Assembly (NCBI RefSeq): GCF_000943545.1
Contig: NZ_JTHP01000043.1
Span: 1 to 56,235, forward strand
Length of the DNA: 56,235 nt
Direction of reading: 5' to 3'
Source of the DNA: Paenibacillus terrae
GTDB lineage: Bacteria; Bacillota; Bacilli; Paenibacillales; Paenibacillaceae
The first letter of the stretch is position 1. Every line of letters begins with the position of its first letter. This document shows, piece by piece, positions 23,686 through 32,679 of this stretch. The notes beneath the pieces were generated by a model that worked only from the letters and a program-made list of their open reading frames with translations, was not told where the DNA came from and did no database searches. The translations under genes and the position numbers were made by a program.

Positions 23686-25386
23686 TTATACTTTGAATTT
23701 GCCGATTTGCCCTTGCAGGTCCTCTGCCATGGTAGACAGGTTTCTTGCAGCTGAAGCAATTTCCTCCATGGATGCCAGTTGCTCTTGTGTTGCAGCAGAC
23801 ACATGTTGTGTTCCTGCTGCGGCTTCCTCAGCAATCGCTGAAATTTGTCTGACAAAGCCTACAACTTCATCCGTACTTGCAGACATTTGCTCTGAGCCAG
23901 CGGACACCTCTTCAATCTCACTCGCTACTTTATTAACTGTTTCCTGAATCAGTTCAAAGGATGCACCTGCATTCTGCACGACTTCCCGACCTGTCATGAC
24001 ATCTTTTCCATTGGACGCTACAGCCTCGATCGCATGGGCAGTGTCCTTTTGAATCAAACCAACAAGTTCCGTAATTTGTTGAGCAGAATGAGCCGATTGT
24101 TCAGCCAACTTGCGCACTTCGCCTGCAACTACAGCAAATCCGCGACCGTGTTCTCCTGCGCGGGCCGCTTCAATCGCAGCGTTCAGAGCAAGAAGGTTGG
24201 TCTGACTCGAAATATTGGTGATTACATCAATAATCTTGCCAATTTCATCTGAACGCTCTCCCAATCCAGCCATAAGACCAGCCAATCCCTCCATGGAGTG
24301 ATTTACAGCGTTCATCTGCGTAACAGCCTGTTGAATCATCTGGTTACCTTCAGCTGATTTGTGGGCCGCATCCTGAGCAGATGCAAATACATTTTGCGCA
24401 CGGATAGCAATTTGTTCTACACCGATGGACATTTCCTCAATAGCCTGGGACGACTTTGTCACCATATCCACCTGTTCGCCCGTTCCTGTAGCTACTTCTT
24501 GTACCGTTTCGGTTATTTGTGCAGAAGCTTGGCTATTTTGCTCTGCGCTGGCTGTCAATTCTTCCGAGGAAGTGGTTACCAGTTCAGACGTCTTACTAAC
24601 CGATTGGATCAGTTGGCGAAGGTTCTCAACCATGGCATTAAAGGAATGTGCCAACATGCTGATCTCGTCCTTGCCCTTCACAATTATAGCTTCACTTGTT
24701 AGATCACCCGATGCAATGCTTTCAGCAGCACGACTGATTCGCAGAATGGGTTTAGAAATAATTTGGGCGATGATGATTGCCACAATCAGTGCCAATACAA
24801 TAGCCGCAATACTCAAAACGACGACCATTTGTCTACCTGAGATAAAGTTGTCAACGCCTTCTTGTGTAATCTGTTTTGAGCCATCTGAGTTCAGCTTGAT
24901 GAGCTGAAAGATCATATTGTTCGCGCTATCCCATAGCGCATAGGACTCTTTGTGCAGAATGCTGGATTGAACATAATCGTTAGCTTTCCCTGCTGCAATC
25001 ACTTCTGGCAACTTATTTAGGTACTCTGCATATTTTTTGGAGAAATCATCATACATTTCACGTTCTTTAGGAGTAGCAATTAATTTTTCATATGTTTTCC
25101 GGCCGCTCTCAACCTTTTTCAAAACCTTATCGTATTCCGCCTGAACCTTCTCCACCTCTGCCGGGTCGCGTTCTACAATAATATTCAAGGAAAGCCGTTC
25201 TACATCAGATACATCGCCGTTTAGCGTTCCCAGGATAGTCACACTTGGCATCCAATGGCTATCAATTTCCATCGAAGTGTCACCCAAGTTTTTCATTTTT
25301 GAGATGGATACCAAACTAATGATGATTAATAAAGCAATTACCGCAAGAAAACCCAATAACAATTTTGCTCGGATGTTAAATTTCAT
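23686..25386 (-). CDS. Methyl-accepting chemotaxis protein (4HB-MCP)
   Basis: 566 residues from the ATG at 25386 (GAGGAG spaced seven bases). The first membrane helix (LLLGFLAVIALLIIISLVSI) is followed by an extracellular four-helix-bundle sensor (about 35-185), a second membrane helix (MVVVLSIAAIVLALIVAIII), a HAMP domain, and the cytoplasmic signalling domain with the hairpin tip IDVITNISSQTNLLALNAAI then EAARAGEHGRGFAVVAGEVR. It signals to CheA/CheW. The ligand is unknown. A sigma-D-type promoter lies upstream, as for other chemoreceptors. Confidence 0.92.
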   Translation of the reverse strand: MKFNIRAKLLLGFLAVIALLIIISLVSISKMKNLGDTSMEIDSHWMPSVTILGTLNGDVSDVERLSLNIIVERDPAEVEKVQAEYDKVLKKVESGRKTYEKLIATPKEREMYDDFSKKYAEYLNKLPEVIAAGKANDYVQSSILHKESYALWDSANNMIFQLIKLNSDGSKQITQEGVDNFISGRQMVVVLSIAAIVLALIVAIIIAQIISKPILRISRAAESIASGDLTSEAIIVKGKDEISMLAHSFNAMVENLRQLIQSVSKTSELVTTSSEELTASAEQNSQASAQITETVQEVATGTGEQVDMVTKSSQAIEEMSIGVEQIAIRAQNVFASAQDAAHKSAEGNQMIQQAVTQMNAVNHSMEGLAGLMAGLGERSDEIGKIIDVITNISSQTNLLALNAAIEAARAGEHGRGFAVVAGEVRKLAEQSAHSAQQITELVGLIQKDTAHAIEAVASNGKDVMTGREVVQNAGASFELIQETVNKVASEIEEVSAGSEQMSASTDEVVGFVRQISAIAEEAAAGTQHVSAATQEQLASMEEIASAARNLSTMAEDLQGQIGKFKV

Positions 25387-25420
25387 ACATTCGCTCCTCA
25401 ATCTCTTTATAGTACATATT

Positions 25421-25448
25421 ATATCGACATGAATCGACACATTGTTTA
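25421..25448 (-). promoter_or_regulatory. Sigma-D (flagellar) promoter of the MCP gene
   Basis: On the minus strand TAAA (25445-25448), 16 bases, then GTCGATAT (25421-25428), against the consensus TAAA-N15-GCCGATAT. It is about 35 bases upstream of the start codon. Confidence 0.6.
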
Positions 25449-25507
25449 TATCAATTTAAAGAGATTTTTCAGAACTGTTTCCAAAAGGAAAATTTTACTT
25501 GTGATGA

Positions 25508-25790
25508 TTAGTGAAGCTGATTCTGGTTTGTTTTATAAACAGCGTGGAATGTGTTATGTTTCATGATTTCGAGCAATTGTTCCGCCATATAGCGAGGGGA
25601 ATGCTTAAAATCTTTATTTACCCATTCTATGATCATCCCCAAAATAGCGTAGGCGTAGTAACTAGCTTGGGATATCCGTTATGGTAATGTCCTTTAAATC
25701 TTTTTCTTTTAAAAGGAGAACTATAGATTCCCTTATTAGTTTTTTCGTTCTTCGAATGCGTTTATCCTCAACTAATTTTGGATTAGGCAT
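25508..25790 (-). pseudogene. Internally deleted TetR-family regulator
   Basis: Starting at 25790 it reads MPNPKLVEDKRIRRTKKLIR and SIVLLLKEKDLKDITITDI, the start of a TetR HTH, then stops. The next segment in another frame reads SYYAYAILGMIIEWVNKDFK through MAEQLLEIMKHN to the stop at 25508, a TetR C-terminal end. About 100 residues between are missing. It faces a decayed SDR gene, probably its former target. Confidence 0.85.
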
Positions 25791-25985
25791 GAAGCATCAC
25801 CGTTAATTTAAAATTTATTTACACAAGGCAGAAATACTGTTCAAAAAGCAACAAATTCCTGCTTATTTGCTGATTTTTATTCATTAATAAGTATGATTAT
25901 ACTATAAATAAGGTATAACTGTACTTTATTGAACAAGTGTTTAACGAAATGAATTACACTTAACTGAACGTGCGGAGGGATCATC

Positions 25986-26445
25986 ATGAAAATTCAAGGT
26001 AAGGTGGCAGTAGTCACAGGAGCAGCCTCTGGAATGGGTAAGGAAATAGCCATTTTGTATGCTAAAGAAGGGGCTAAAGTGGTTGTATCTGATATCAATG
26101 TAGATGCGGCAAACTTGACTGTAGCAGACATTAAATCCAATGGCGGAGTCGCTACTGCTATTGTAGTTCGGAAGGTCCTTCCTATTTTCACGGACAAAGG
26201 TGCCGGGGTCATTATTAATGTTGCCTCACTTGGCGGATTGCAAGGCTCTAGAGCTGGTGCAGCTTATATATACTGCAGCCAAACATGCCGTTGTTGGCCT
26301 GACTAAAAATGTAGGCTTCCAATACGCTAATAAAGGCGTACGTTGTAACGCAATCGCTCCTGGTGCTGTTTCCTTGCTTCGGATGATTCCAGCTTTGTGA
26401 ATGGGTACCGTCATTACAGCCGATGCTAGTTGGTCTGCTTATTAA
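25986..26445 (+). pseudogene. Decayed short-chain dehydrogenase/reductase (SDR)
   Basis: The intact start MKIQGKVAVVTGAASGMGKE shows the Rossmann TGxxxGxG motif. After VATAIV a block is missing and the frame resumes at PIFTDKGAGVIINVASLGGL. Near 26265 a TA-repeat expansion (four extra bases) shifts the frame just before the catalytic YxxxK region (YTAAKHAVVGL in the other frame). Another deletion and a one-base shift at 26402-26404 precede the normal SDR ending GTVITADASWSAY. At least four lesions. Confidence 0.88.
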
Positions 26446-26462
26446 AAGATGTAGGTAATGTA

Positions 26463-26505
26463 AAAAACCAGTCCAAACACGAAAGTGTCGGCTGGTTTAT
26501 TTGTT
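26463..26505 (+). terminator. Terminator behind the SDR pseudogene
   Basis: AAACCAG (26465-26471) pairs with CTGGTTT (26492-26498), with inner ACAC/GTGT; followed by TATTTGTTG. Confidence 0.6.
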
Positions 26506-26570
26506 GTACTACGTAAAATATTTAGCTCTGCGAACCTTCTTTATTCGCTTACTTTCCCTAATTAACCCTT

Positions 26571-27374
26571 TCAGGACACCTTATTCTCAATCCGCAGCTT
26601 GTCAGCTACCATCGCAATAAACTCTGAGTTGGTCGGCTTGGATTTGGAGATATTAATGGTGTAGCCGAAAAGGTGAGAGATACTGTCGATATTGCCACGT
26701 GTCCATGCTACCTCGATGGCATGACGAATGGCGCGTTCCACGCGGGATGCCGTCGTTTTAAATTTTTCGGCGATTGCGGGATATAATGTTTTGGTGATGG
26801 CACCCAAAATTTCGATATTATTGTACACCATGGTAATGGCTTCGCGTAAATATTGATAGCCCTTAATGTGAGCTGGCACACCGATTTCATGGATAATGGC
26901 CGTAATACTGGCATCCAGGTTTTTCGTTTTACCCATTGGCACCACATTAGACCGCATGGAAGAAACGGTCAACGGACTGCTACTGACTAATTGTGGTCCC
27001 ACCAATTGACGAACACGGTTGGCAAGCACTTCCATGTCAAACGGCTTCAAAATATAATAAGATGCCCCGAGCTGTACGGCCCTTTGCGTAATATTTTCTT
27101 GACCGAATGCAGTCAGCATAATGATTTTCGGCTGTGGAGACAGGTTCATTTCTCTCAAGCGCTCCAATACGCCGAGACCATCCAGATGAGGCATGATAAT
27201 ATCTAAAATAAGTACATCAGGTACGTTGCGGGATTCTGCGATGTGTTGGAGCACTTCTTCACCATTATAGGCGATTCCAGTAACTTCCATATCCTCCTGA
27301 TCGGAAATATATTCGGCAAGCAGATTCGTAAATTCCCGGTTGTCATCAGCCAACAATACCTCAATTTTTTGCAA
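26571..27374 (-). CDS. spo0A: Master sporulation response regulator Spo0A
   Basis: 267 residues. The receiver domain has D10/D11 (LADDN), the phosphorylated D58 (LILDIIMPHLDG), TAFG and the KP lysine (ILKPFD). The C-terminal Spo0A domain includes IIHEIGVPAHIKGYQYLREA and the recognition region TASRVERAIRHAIEVAWTRG, both almost invariant in the family. TTG start after AAGGAGGAAG. When phosphorylated through the phosphorelay it binds 0A boxes and switches on sporulation genes. Spo0A boxes and a sigma-H-like promoter are upstream; spoIVB precedes it, as in all Bacillales. Confidence 0.97.
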   Translation of the reverse strand: MQKIEVLLADDNREFTNLLAEYISDQEDMEVTGIAYNGEEVLQHIAESRNVPDVLILDIIMPHLDGLGVLERLREMNLSPQPKIIMLTAFGQENITQRAVQLGASYYILKPFDMEVLANRVRQLVGPQLVSSSPLTVSSMRSNVVPMGKTKNLDASITAIIHEIGVPAHIKGYQYLREAITMVYNNIEILGAITKTLYPAIAEKFKTTASRVERAIRHAIEVAWTRGNIDSISHLFGYTINISKSKPTNSEFIAMVADKLRIENKVS

Positions 27375-27451
27375 TGTACTTCCTCCTTATTGAGTGTTAT
27401 TCAGTTGGGACATCAGTTTACAGCAAATAAATATTTCTTGTCGGAGTATAT

Positions 27452-27487
27452 GATTTCGACATCGAATTATGAATTCCTTCTGTCGAA
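27452..27487 (-). promoter_or_regulatory. Sigma-H-type promoter with 0A boxes upstream of spo0A
   Basis: On the minus strand GAAGGAATT (-35-like, 27472-27480), an 11-bp spacer and GTCGAAATC (-10-like, 27452-27460) fit RNAGGAWWW-N11/12-RNNGAATWW with two mismatches in the -10. TGTCGAA 0A boxes lie at 27455-27461 (minus strand, over the -10) and 27481-27487 (plus strand); a third is at 27567-27573. The pattern suggests autoregulation. Confidence 0.6.
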
Positions 27488-27570
27488 AATTATTTTTATT
27501 TATTTTTTTTATGGTTTCCATTATAATTAATTCTTTAACTTGCTATTACGAGTTTATTCTTGGCATTTCG

Positions 27571-27608
27571 ACAAAAAAAATCTTAAGGCCACTAGCTCGC
27601 CTTAAGAT
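27571..27608 (-). terminator. Terminator of spoIVB
   Basis: ATCTTAAGGC (27580-27589) pairs perfectly with GCCTTAAGAT (27599-27608); the minus strand then reads TTTTTTTT. The spoIVB stop codon lies in the stem. Confidence 0.9.
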
Positions 27609-28752
27609 TAGAGGATGATTTCAAGCTTACGTTATTCTGCATGATTCCTGCATCGCGCAGCATCCATTCAATAAAGCAGCCGTAGCCTGATTTCGGATCG
27701 TTAACAAATACATGCGTCACAGCCCCGATGAGCTTGCCGTTCTGAATAATTGGGCTTCCGCTCATCCCTTGTACAATTCCCCCGGTCTTATCCAGCAGCT
27801 TTGGATCTACGATACGAATAACAAGTCCTTTGGTTGCCGGTTTATCCTGTTGAGAAATGTGTACGACCTCTGCCTGAAACCGCTGAATCTGCTGACCTTC
27901 CAATACAGTCAAAATTTCTGCGGGTCCTTCCTTTACTTCATTCGCAAGTGCCACAGGAATCGGCTTTGAATACAAACCATATTGCGGCTCATCTGACATC
28001 TTCCCAAAAATCCCAAAGTTCGTGTTTCGTTCAATATTACCTAACACCCGATGATCCTTGAGAAAATGTGCGCGTTTTTCCCCAGGTTCACCACTTTGAC
28101 TTTTCGCAATTGACGTCACATTGGATTGCACTATTTCCCCGCTCCCCACAACAATGGGGGTCTGGGTATTCATGTCGGTAATCACGTGCCCCAAGGCCCC
28201 GTATACCCCCTGATCCGGTGCGTAAAAGGTCAAGGTGCCTACACCCGCAGCCGAGTCCCTAATATACAGTCCAAGCCGCCATGCTTTGTCATCACGATCA
28301 TAAACTGGTGTTAGCTTGGTGGAAATCGTCTGCTCCCCTCGGCAAAGCGTGATGTCGAGCGGCTTTTTGTTCTTGCCTGCTTCCTCTACAGCCTCCGCTA
28401 CCCTTGTCAGGCTATCGAGCGGTTTGCCATTCATATGGGTGATCCGGTCACCGAGACGAATCCCAGCAGTCTCTCCAGGTGACACCTTGCGGTCCATACT
28501 TTCCTGAATGACATGATGACCAACGACAAGCACTCCTGAAGATTTTACTTTGACCCCGATCGTCTGACCCCCTGGATACACCTTCAAGTCGGGGATCATG
28601 TTTTCTTGAGGCTTCGTCACTGCATGGGAACCGAATAATTCCAGAGAAGCTTGTGAAGGCAGCGCTGCATGCACATGCTTGGCGTTACCGATACAACAAA
28701 TAAGAAAAACAAGCAAAAGACCGAGCAATTTGATCCTGGAGTAAAAATTCAA
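27592..28752 (-). CDS. spoIVB: SpoIVB serine peptidase (S55), sigma-K checkpoint signal
   Basis: 386 residues. An N-terminal signal/anchor (IKLLGLLLVFLICCIG) is followed by a PDZ domain (residues about 95-175: GIRLGDRITHMNGKPLDSL) and the S55 peptidase domain, with GMSGSPIIQNGKLIGAVTH near residue 329 carrying the catalytic serine. Made in the forespore, it is secreted to the space between membranes and cleaves SpoIVFA to start pro-sigma-K processing. TTG start at 28752 after GGGAG. Located between recN and spo0A, as in B. subtilis. Confidence 0.95.
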   Translation of the reverse strand: MNFYSRIKLLGLLLVFLICCIGNAKHVHAALPSQASLELFGSHAVTKPQENMIPDLKVYPGGQTIGVKVKSSGVLVVGHHVIQESMDRKVSPGETAGIRLGDRITHMNGKPLDSLTRVAEAVEEAGKNKKPLDITLCRGEQTISTKLTPVYDRDDKAWRLGLYIRDSAAGVGTLTFYAPDQGVYGALGHVITDMNTQTPIVVGSGEIVQSNVTSIAKSQSGEPGEKRAHFLKDHRVLGNIERNTNFGIFGKMSDEPQYGLYSKPIPVALANEVKEGPAEILTVLEGQQIQRFQAEVVHISQQDKPATKGLVIRIVDPKLLDKTGGIVQGMSGSPIIQNGKLIGAVTHVFVNDPKSGYGCFIEWMLRDAGIMQNNVSLKSSSNLKAS

Positions 28753-28875
28753 TGGCTGTCACGCTCCCTTTGCTTCTTTCGCTTGACGAGTAAAGGTGGT
28801 CGCCAATTGCGTACCTATAAGGTAACCTTGCCCCCAGGCTTTTATAACTGTTAATCATTACGCCAGCCGCTCTTT

Positions 28876-30594
28876 TCAGGCTTTCTTTCCTTCCGCCAAA
28901 TTCAGCATTTCCTGTGCGTGATGCAAAGTTTTTTCGGTAATTTCCACGCCGCCCAGCATACGTGCCAATTCCTTCACACGTCCGTCCTCATTTAACGCTT
29001 CAATTTGCGTCATTGTACGTTCGTCATGAACATTCTTCTCGATAAGGTACTGGTGATCCGCCATACATGCCACCTGCGGCAAATGAGTAATGGAGAATAC
29101 CTGGCAGACAGAAGACAAACGATACAGTTTTTCGGCAATGGATTGAGCCGCGCGACCGCTTACCCCGGTATCCACCTCGTCAAAAATGAGTACCGGAATT
29201 TGATCATGACGTGCAAAAATACTTTTCATCGCCAACATGATACGGGACAGTTCACCACCAGAAGCAATCTTGCCTAGCGGACGAAGCGGCTCCCCCGGAT
29301 TCGGGGAAATCAGAAATTCCGCATTATCGATGCCCTGCTTGGTTGGTCGTACCCGCCGACCTTTATATTCATATCCGCGCGGATCTTCAATCGGATCAAT
29401 ACTTACCTTGAGTGACGTTCTTTGCATTTGCAGATCCTTTAGCTCCTGCTCTACCTGCTCGGCCAACTCTTCAGCACAAATTTCACGCGCTTCTGTAAGC
29501 TCTTCTGCAATCTGAAGTAAATCCGAAAGCAACTCATCCCGCTTTGCAATTAATTGCTCCAGCCGTTCATCCTTATTCTCCAGCATATCGGTTTCCTGCT
29601 CAATACGGCTATAGTATTCCAAAATCTGCTCTATACTATCACCATATTTTCGCTGTAACCCGGTAATTTGATTTAGCCGTTGCTCCACTTCATGCAGCTT
29701 GCCCGGATTAAATTCAATATCTTCACGGTATGAACGTAATTGGAACGCCGCATCCTCCAACTGGTAAAAAGCAGATTGAATCTGCTCCGCAATAGGCTGA
29801 AGGCTTTTGCTGTCGTAGCTTTGGACATCATTCAGTCTGGACAACACGTTATTGATCATATCCAGTCCACCTCTGCCGCTTAGCAGATCGTAGGCTCCTG
29901 ATATCCCATCCATCATTTTCTCACTATGGGATAGCTTGACCCGTTCTTCTGTCAATAATTCATCCTCTCCCAATTTAAGCTCGGCAGCGGCAATTTCCTC
30001 CAACTGAAACCGATACATGTCCAATAACTGATAGGCCTTTTGACTGGAGCTTTGCAGCTCCCGCACTTCTTTTTCCGCTTTGACAAAAGCATTATAACGC
30101 TCTCTGTAGAGCGTTTTGACTGGACCGATGACCGAATCACCGAACGTGTCCAGCAGCGTCAGATGGCGGTCTGCACGTAGCAAACTTTGATGCTCATGCT
30201 GACCGTGAATATTGACGAGCTGCTCACCCACCTCACGCAACATCGTTAAATTGACCATTTGACCGTTAATCCGCGAAGAACTTTTTCCTTGTACGGTCAA
30301 TTCTCGCCGAATCAATAGATGTTCTTCAGCATTCGCCTTGATTCCTTGCTCTTCTAACGTTGCCCAAACCGGATGCTTAACCGGCAACTCAAACAGCGCC
30401 TCCATCTCTGCTTTATCACACCCATAACGGACCAGATCGGCGGAACCTCTGCCTCCAGCAATCAGACCGAGGGCATCAATAATGATGGATTTACCTGCGC
30501 CTGTTTCCCCGGTCAATACGTGGAACCCTTTATAAAAATGAACATCGACAGCCTCTACAACTGCCAAATTTCGTATAGATAAAGTGACTAGCAT
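28876..30594 (-). CDS. recN: DNA repair protein RecN (SMC-like ATPase)
   Basis: 572 residues. Walker A GETGAGKS near residue 31 and, at the other end, the ABC signature region KIASGGELSRIMLAMKS and Walker B VLIFDEVDTGVSGRAA, with two coiled coils between (for example 330-390). RecN gathers at double-strand breaks and tethers DNA ends. RBS AGAGGTGAAAG before the ATG. It follows argR, and the cluster's promoter upstream holds a LexA-like box. Confidence 0.95.
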   Translation of the reverse strand: MLVTLSIRNLAVVEAVDVHFYKGFHVLTGETGAGKSIIIDALGLIAGGRGSADLVRYGCDKAEMEALFELPVKHPVWATLEEQGIKANAEEHLLIRRELTVQGKSSSRINGQMVNLTMLREVGEQLVNIHGQHEHQSLLRADRHLTLLDTFGDSVIGPVKTLYRERYNAFVKAEKEVRELQSSSQKAYQLLDMYRFQLEEIAAAELKLGEDELLTEERVKLSHSEKMMDGISGAYDLLSGRGGLDMINNVLSRLNDVQSYDSKSLQPIAEQIQSAFYQLEDAAFQLRSYREDIEFNPGKLHEVEQRLNQITGLQRKYGDSIEQILEYYSRIEQETDMLENKDERLEQLIAKRDELLSDLLQIAEELTEAREICAEELAEQVEQELKDLQMQRTSLKVSIDPIEDPRGYEYKGRRVRPTKQGIDNAEFLISPNPGEPLRPLGKIASGGELSRIMLAMKSIFARHDQIPVLIFDEVDTGVSGRAAQSIAEKLYRLSSVCQVFSITHLPQVACMADHQYLIEKNVHDERTMTQIEALNEDGRVKELARMLGGVEITEKTLHHAQEMLNLAEGKKA

Positions 30595-30654
30595 CGTTCT
30601 TTCACCTCTATGATGTACAAATTCAAACGTCTAAATAGGCCTAAGAAATCATGT

Positions 30655-31104
30655 TTAGGAAATGTAGCCCATAAGACGATTCACAATGGCCTCGCTGTTC
30701 TCTTCTGATCGGCAAATAATCAAAATGGTGTCATCCCCACTAATGGTACCCATAATTTCAGGCCATTCAATGTTGTCCAATAATGCAGCAATCGAGTTCG
30801 CCGTTCCCGGAAGACACTTCATCACGATCAGATTGGTCGTATAGTCAATATGTAAAAAGTTGTCGACCAATGTACGTTTCAGTTTCTGGGCAGGGTTATA
30901 TCGCTGATCTGAAGGCATCGAATATTTGTACCTGCCATCATCCATCGGAACTTTAATAAGCAGCAGTTCCTTGATGTCCCTAGATACAGTGGCTTGAGTG
31001 ACCTGAAAACCAGCCTTGCGTAAGGCTTCAACCAGATCGTCCTGCGTTTCAATTTCCCGTTGTGAAATAATTTCCCTGATTTTAATATGTCGTTGACCCT
31101 TCAT
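30655..31104 (-). CDS. argR: Arginine repressor ArgR (AhrC)
   Basis: 149 residues, normal length. The N-terminal winged helix has IREIISQREIETQDDLVEAL and VTQATVSRDIKEL; the C-terminal arginine-binding hexamer domain has PGTANSIAALLDN and MGTISGDDTILIICR. It represses arginine synthesis and activates catabolism when arginine is bound. AGGAGG precedes the ATG. The place between tlyA and recN is conserved in Bacillales. Confidence 0.95.
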   Translation of the reverse strand: MKGQRHIKIREIISQREIETQDDLVEALRKAGFQVTQATVSRDIKELLLIKVPMDDGRYKYSMPSDQRYNPAQKLKRTLVDNFLHIDYTTNLIVMKCLPGTANSIAALLDNIEWPEIMGTISGDDTILIICRSEENSEAIVNRLMGYIS

Positions 31105-31120
31105 AAAATCCTCCTATGGA

Positions 31121-31597
31121 TTAATCCTCATATTCCTCTTCTTCGATGTCTTCCACCAATGTAATAAGGCGGATACTCCGATCGTCCGTATCAACGTACA
31201 ATACGCCCGCACAGCCCGGATAAAGCAGCAGATAAGGCATAAGCCTATCCCGCAAATCAGGACCACTCCACTCCATCGGTCTCTTGCGACGTGACGTTTT
31301 GACCATATATGTCGAACCTTTTCGCACAGCCACATAGTCTATAAACAAACGGCTATACACGGTATGTCCATTCACTTTAAAAGCAAGCGGTATTTTCATC
31401 TTTCCGCCCACCAGTTCATAACCCGCGTCTTCCAGCAAGTCCACAGCAGGCCCTTTGTCCATCTCCTCGTTAATCGGTATAGTCTTTAACACAAGCGGTC
31501 CCGGCTCCTTTAACCAGGTACGCAGGCCGTAAAATGCCCATACCGCTAATATTACGCCGATCACAACAATGATAACCGTATCATATCGCGTGTCCAT
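31121..31597 (-). CDS. Membrane-anchored hypothetical protein upstream of argR-recN
   Basis: 158 residues: one N-terminal membrane helix (TVIIVVIGVILAVWAFYGL), then a soluble domain with NEEMDKGPAVDLLEDAGYEL and RLFIDYVAVRKGSTYMVKTS, ending in an acidic tail (DIEEEEYED). The pattern of the soluble part (a basic, nuclease-like core with YVAVR and K residues) is suggestive but not recognised. It is not found at this place in B. subtilis. It is the first gene behind the promoter with the LexA-like box, and argR starts 17 bases after its stop, so it is probably co-expressed with argR and recN. Confidence 0.65.
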   Translation of the reverse strand: MDTRYDTVIIVVIGVILAVWAFYGLRTWLKEPGPLVLKTIPINEEMDKGPAVDLLEDAGYELVGGKMKIPLAFKVNGHTVYSRLFIDYVAVRKGSTYMVKTSRRKRPMEWSGPDLRDRLMPYLLLYPGCAGVLYVDTDDRSIRLITLVEDIEEEEYED

Positions 31598-31663
31598 GAA
31601 TCGATCACCTCATGGACATATTCTAGGACAGGAGGTGGAATCCCTTTTCTCCTGTATATCTCA

Positions 31664-31693
31664 ATTATAAGCGAACGTGAGTTCGTTAATCAA
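31664..31693 (-). promoter_or_regulatory. Promoter with LexA-like SOS box for the orf-argR-recN cluster
   Basis: On the minus strand TTGATT (31688-31693) and TATAAT (31664-31669) are 18 bp apart. The spacer contains CGAACGTGAGTTCG (31672-31685, plus-strand reading), which matches the Bacillus LexA consensus CGAACRNRYGTTYG at all but one defined position. Repressor bound here would block RNA polymerase. Confidence 0.65.
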
Positions 31694-31706
31694 TCCCTCA
31701 CACCAA

Positions 31707-31745
31707 AAAGAGGTTCCCTTAAGTTCACAGAACTCTTGAGAACCC
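31707..31745 (-). terminator. Terminator of the dxs-tlyA side
   Basis: GGTTC...GAACC arms (about 31712-31745) with imperfect inner pairing, followed on the minus strand by CTTTTTGG. It separates tlyA from the SOS-box promoter. Confidence 0.65.
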
Positions 31746-31752
31746 CTGAATG

Positions 31753-32604
31753 TTACTTACGCGACGGACCATTATTGAAGGTTTGACCTGCTTCCTGAAC
31801 AGAAAGGTCAATTAACGGACGGAAATCAACATTTTCATGTTGCGGGTCTACACTAGCAGACTTATCCAAACGCCAATGCGCCAAAAATTCAATATTACCT
31901 TCCCCACCCGTAATAGGGGAATAAGCTAAACCTTGCAGCGAAAGTCCTAGCTCGTGGGAGAACGTCAGGATGGTTTGCAACACTTCTTTGTGCGTTGCAG
32001 GATCGCGGACGACGCCGGATTTCCCCACCTTTTCACGTCCGGCTTCAAATTGTGGCTTAATCAGAGCCACAATGTCAGCAGGCTGATGCAGCAACGCAAG
32101 CAATGGTGGCAAAATAATGCGCAGCGAAATAAATGAAACATCAATACTTGCAAAATTCGGTACAGGACCGTTCAAATCTGCAGGTGTCATATACCTGAAA
32201 TTCGTTTTCTCCATTACGCATACCCGTTTGTCATTACGGAGAGACCAGTCCAGCTGATTATATCCCACGTCAATGGCATATACATACTCCGCTCCATGCT
32301 GGAGGGCACAATCCGTAAAACCTCCGGTGGAAGAGCCGATATCCAGCATCGTCCTGCCCTTCATATCCAGCTCGAATTGACGGATAGCTTTTTCCAGCTT
32401 CAACCCTCCACGGCCTACATATGGATGCACTGCACCCTTTACTTTAAGCTCGCTGTCACGTGGTACCTTCATACCCGCCTTCTCGATTCGTTCACTGTCG
32501 GCCAGTACCAGACCTGCCATAATTGCGGCTTTGGCTTTTTCACGGCTTTCAAAAAAGCCTTGCTCTACAAGTAATACATCAATGCGTTCCTTCGGAACAG
32601 ACAT
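31753..32604 (-). CDS. tlyA: TlyA family rRNA (cytidine-2'-O)-methyltransferase (YqxC)
   Basis: 283 residues. An S4 RNA-binding domain (1-65: ERIDVLLVEQGFFESREKAK) precedes an FtsJ/RrmJ-like methyltransferase domain with the SAM motif TMLDIGSSTGGFTDCALQHG, then YAIDVGYNQLDWSLR and IDVSFISL. Homologues 2'-O-methylate 16S/23S rRNA and were once called hemolysins. AGGGAG precedes the ATG. It lies 75 bases behind dxs. Confidence 0.92.
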   Translation of the reverse strand: MSVPKERIDVLLVEQGFFESREKAKAAIMAGLVLADSERIEKAGMKVPRDSELKVKGAVHPYVGRGGLKLEKAIRQFELDMKGRTMLDIGSSTGGFTDCALQHGAEYVYAIDVGYNQLDWSLRNDKRVCVMEKTNFRYMTPADLNGPVPNFASIDVSFISLRIILPPLLALLHQPADIVALIKPQFEAGREKVGKSGVVRDPATHKEVLQTILTFSHELGLSLQGLAYSPITGGEGNIEFLAHWRLDKSASVDPQHENVDFRPLIDLSVQEAGQTFNNGPSRK

Positions 32605-32679
32605 GTTAATCTCCCTTTAAGGCAGCTACGCTGCTCTTGTCATACTTTTTCATAAATATCATCGTTGTCACAAATTTCC

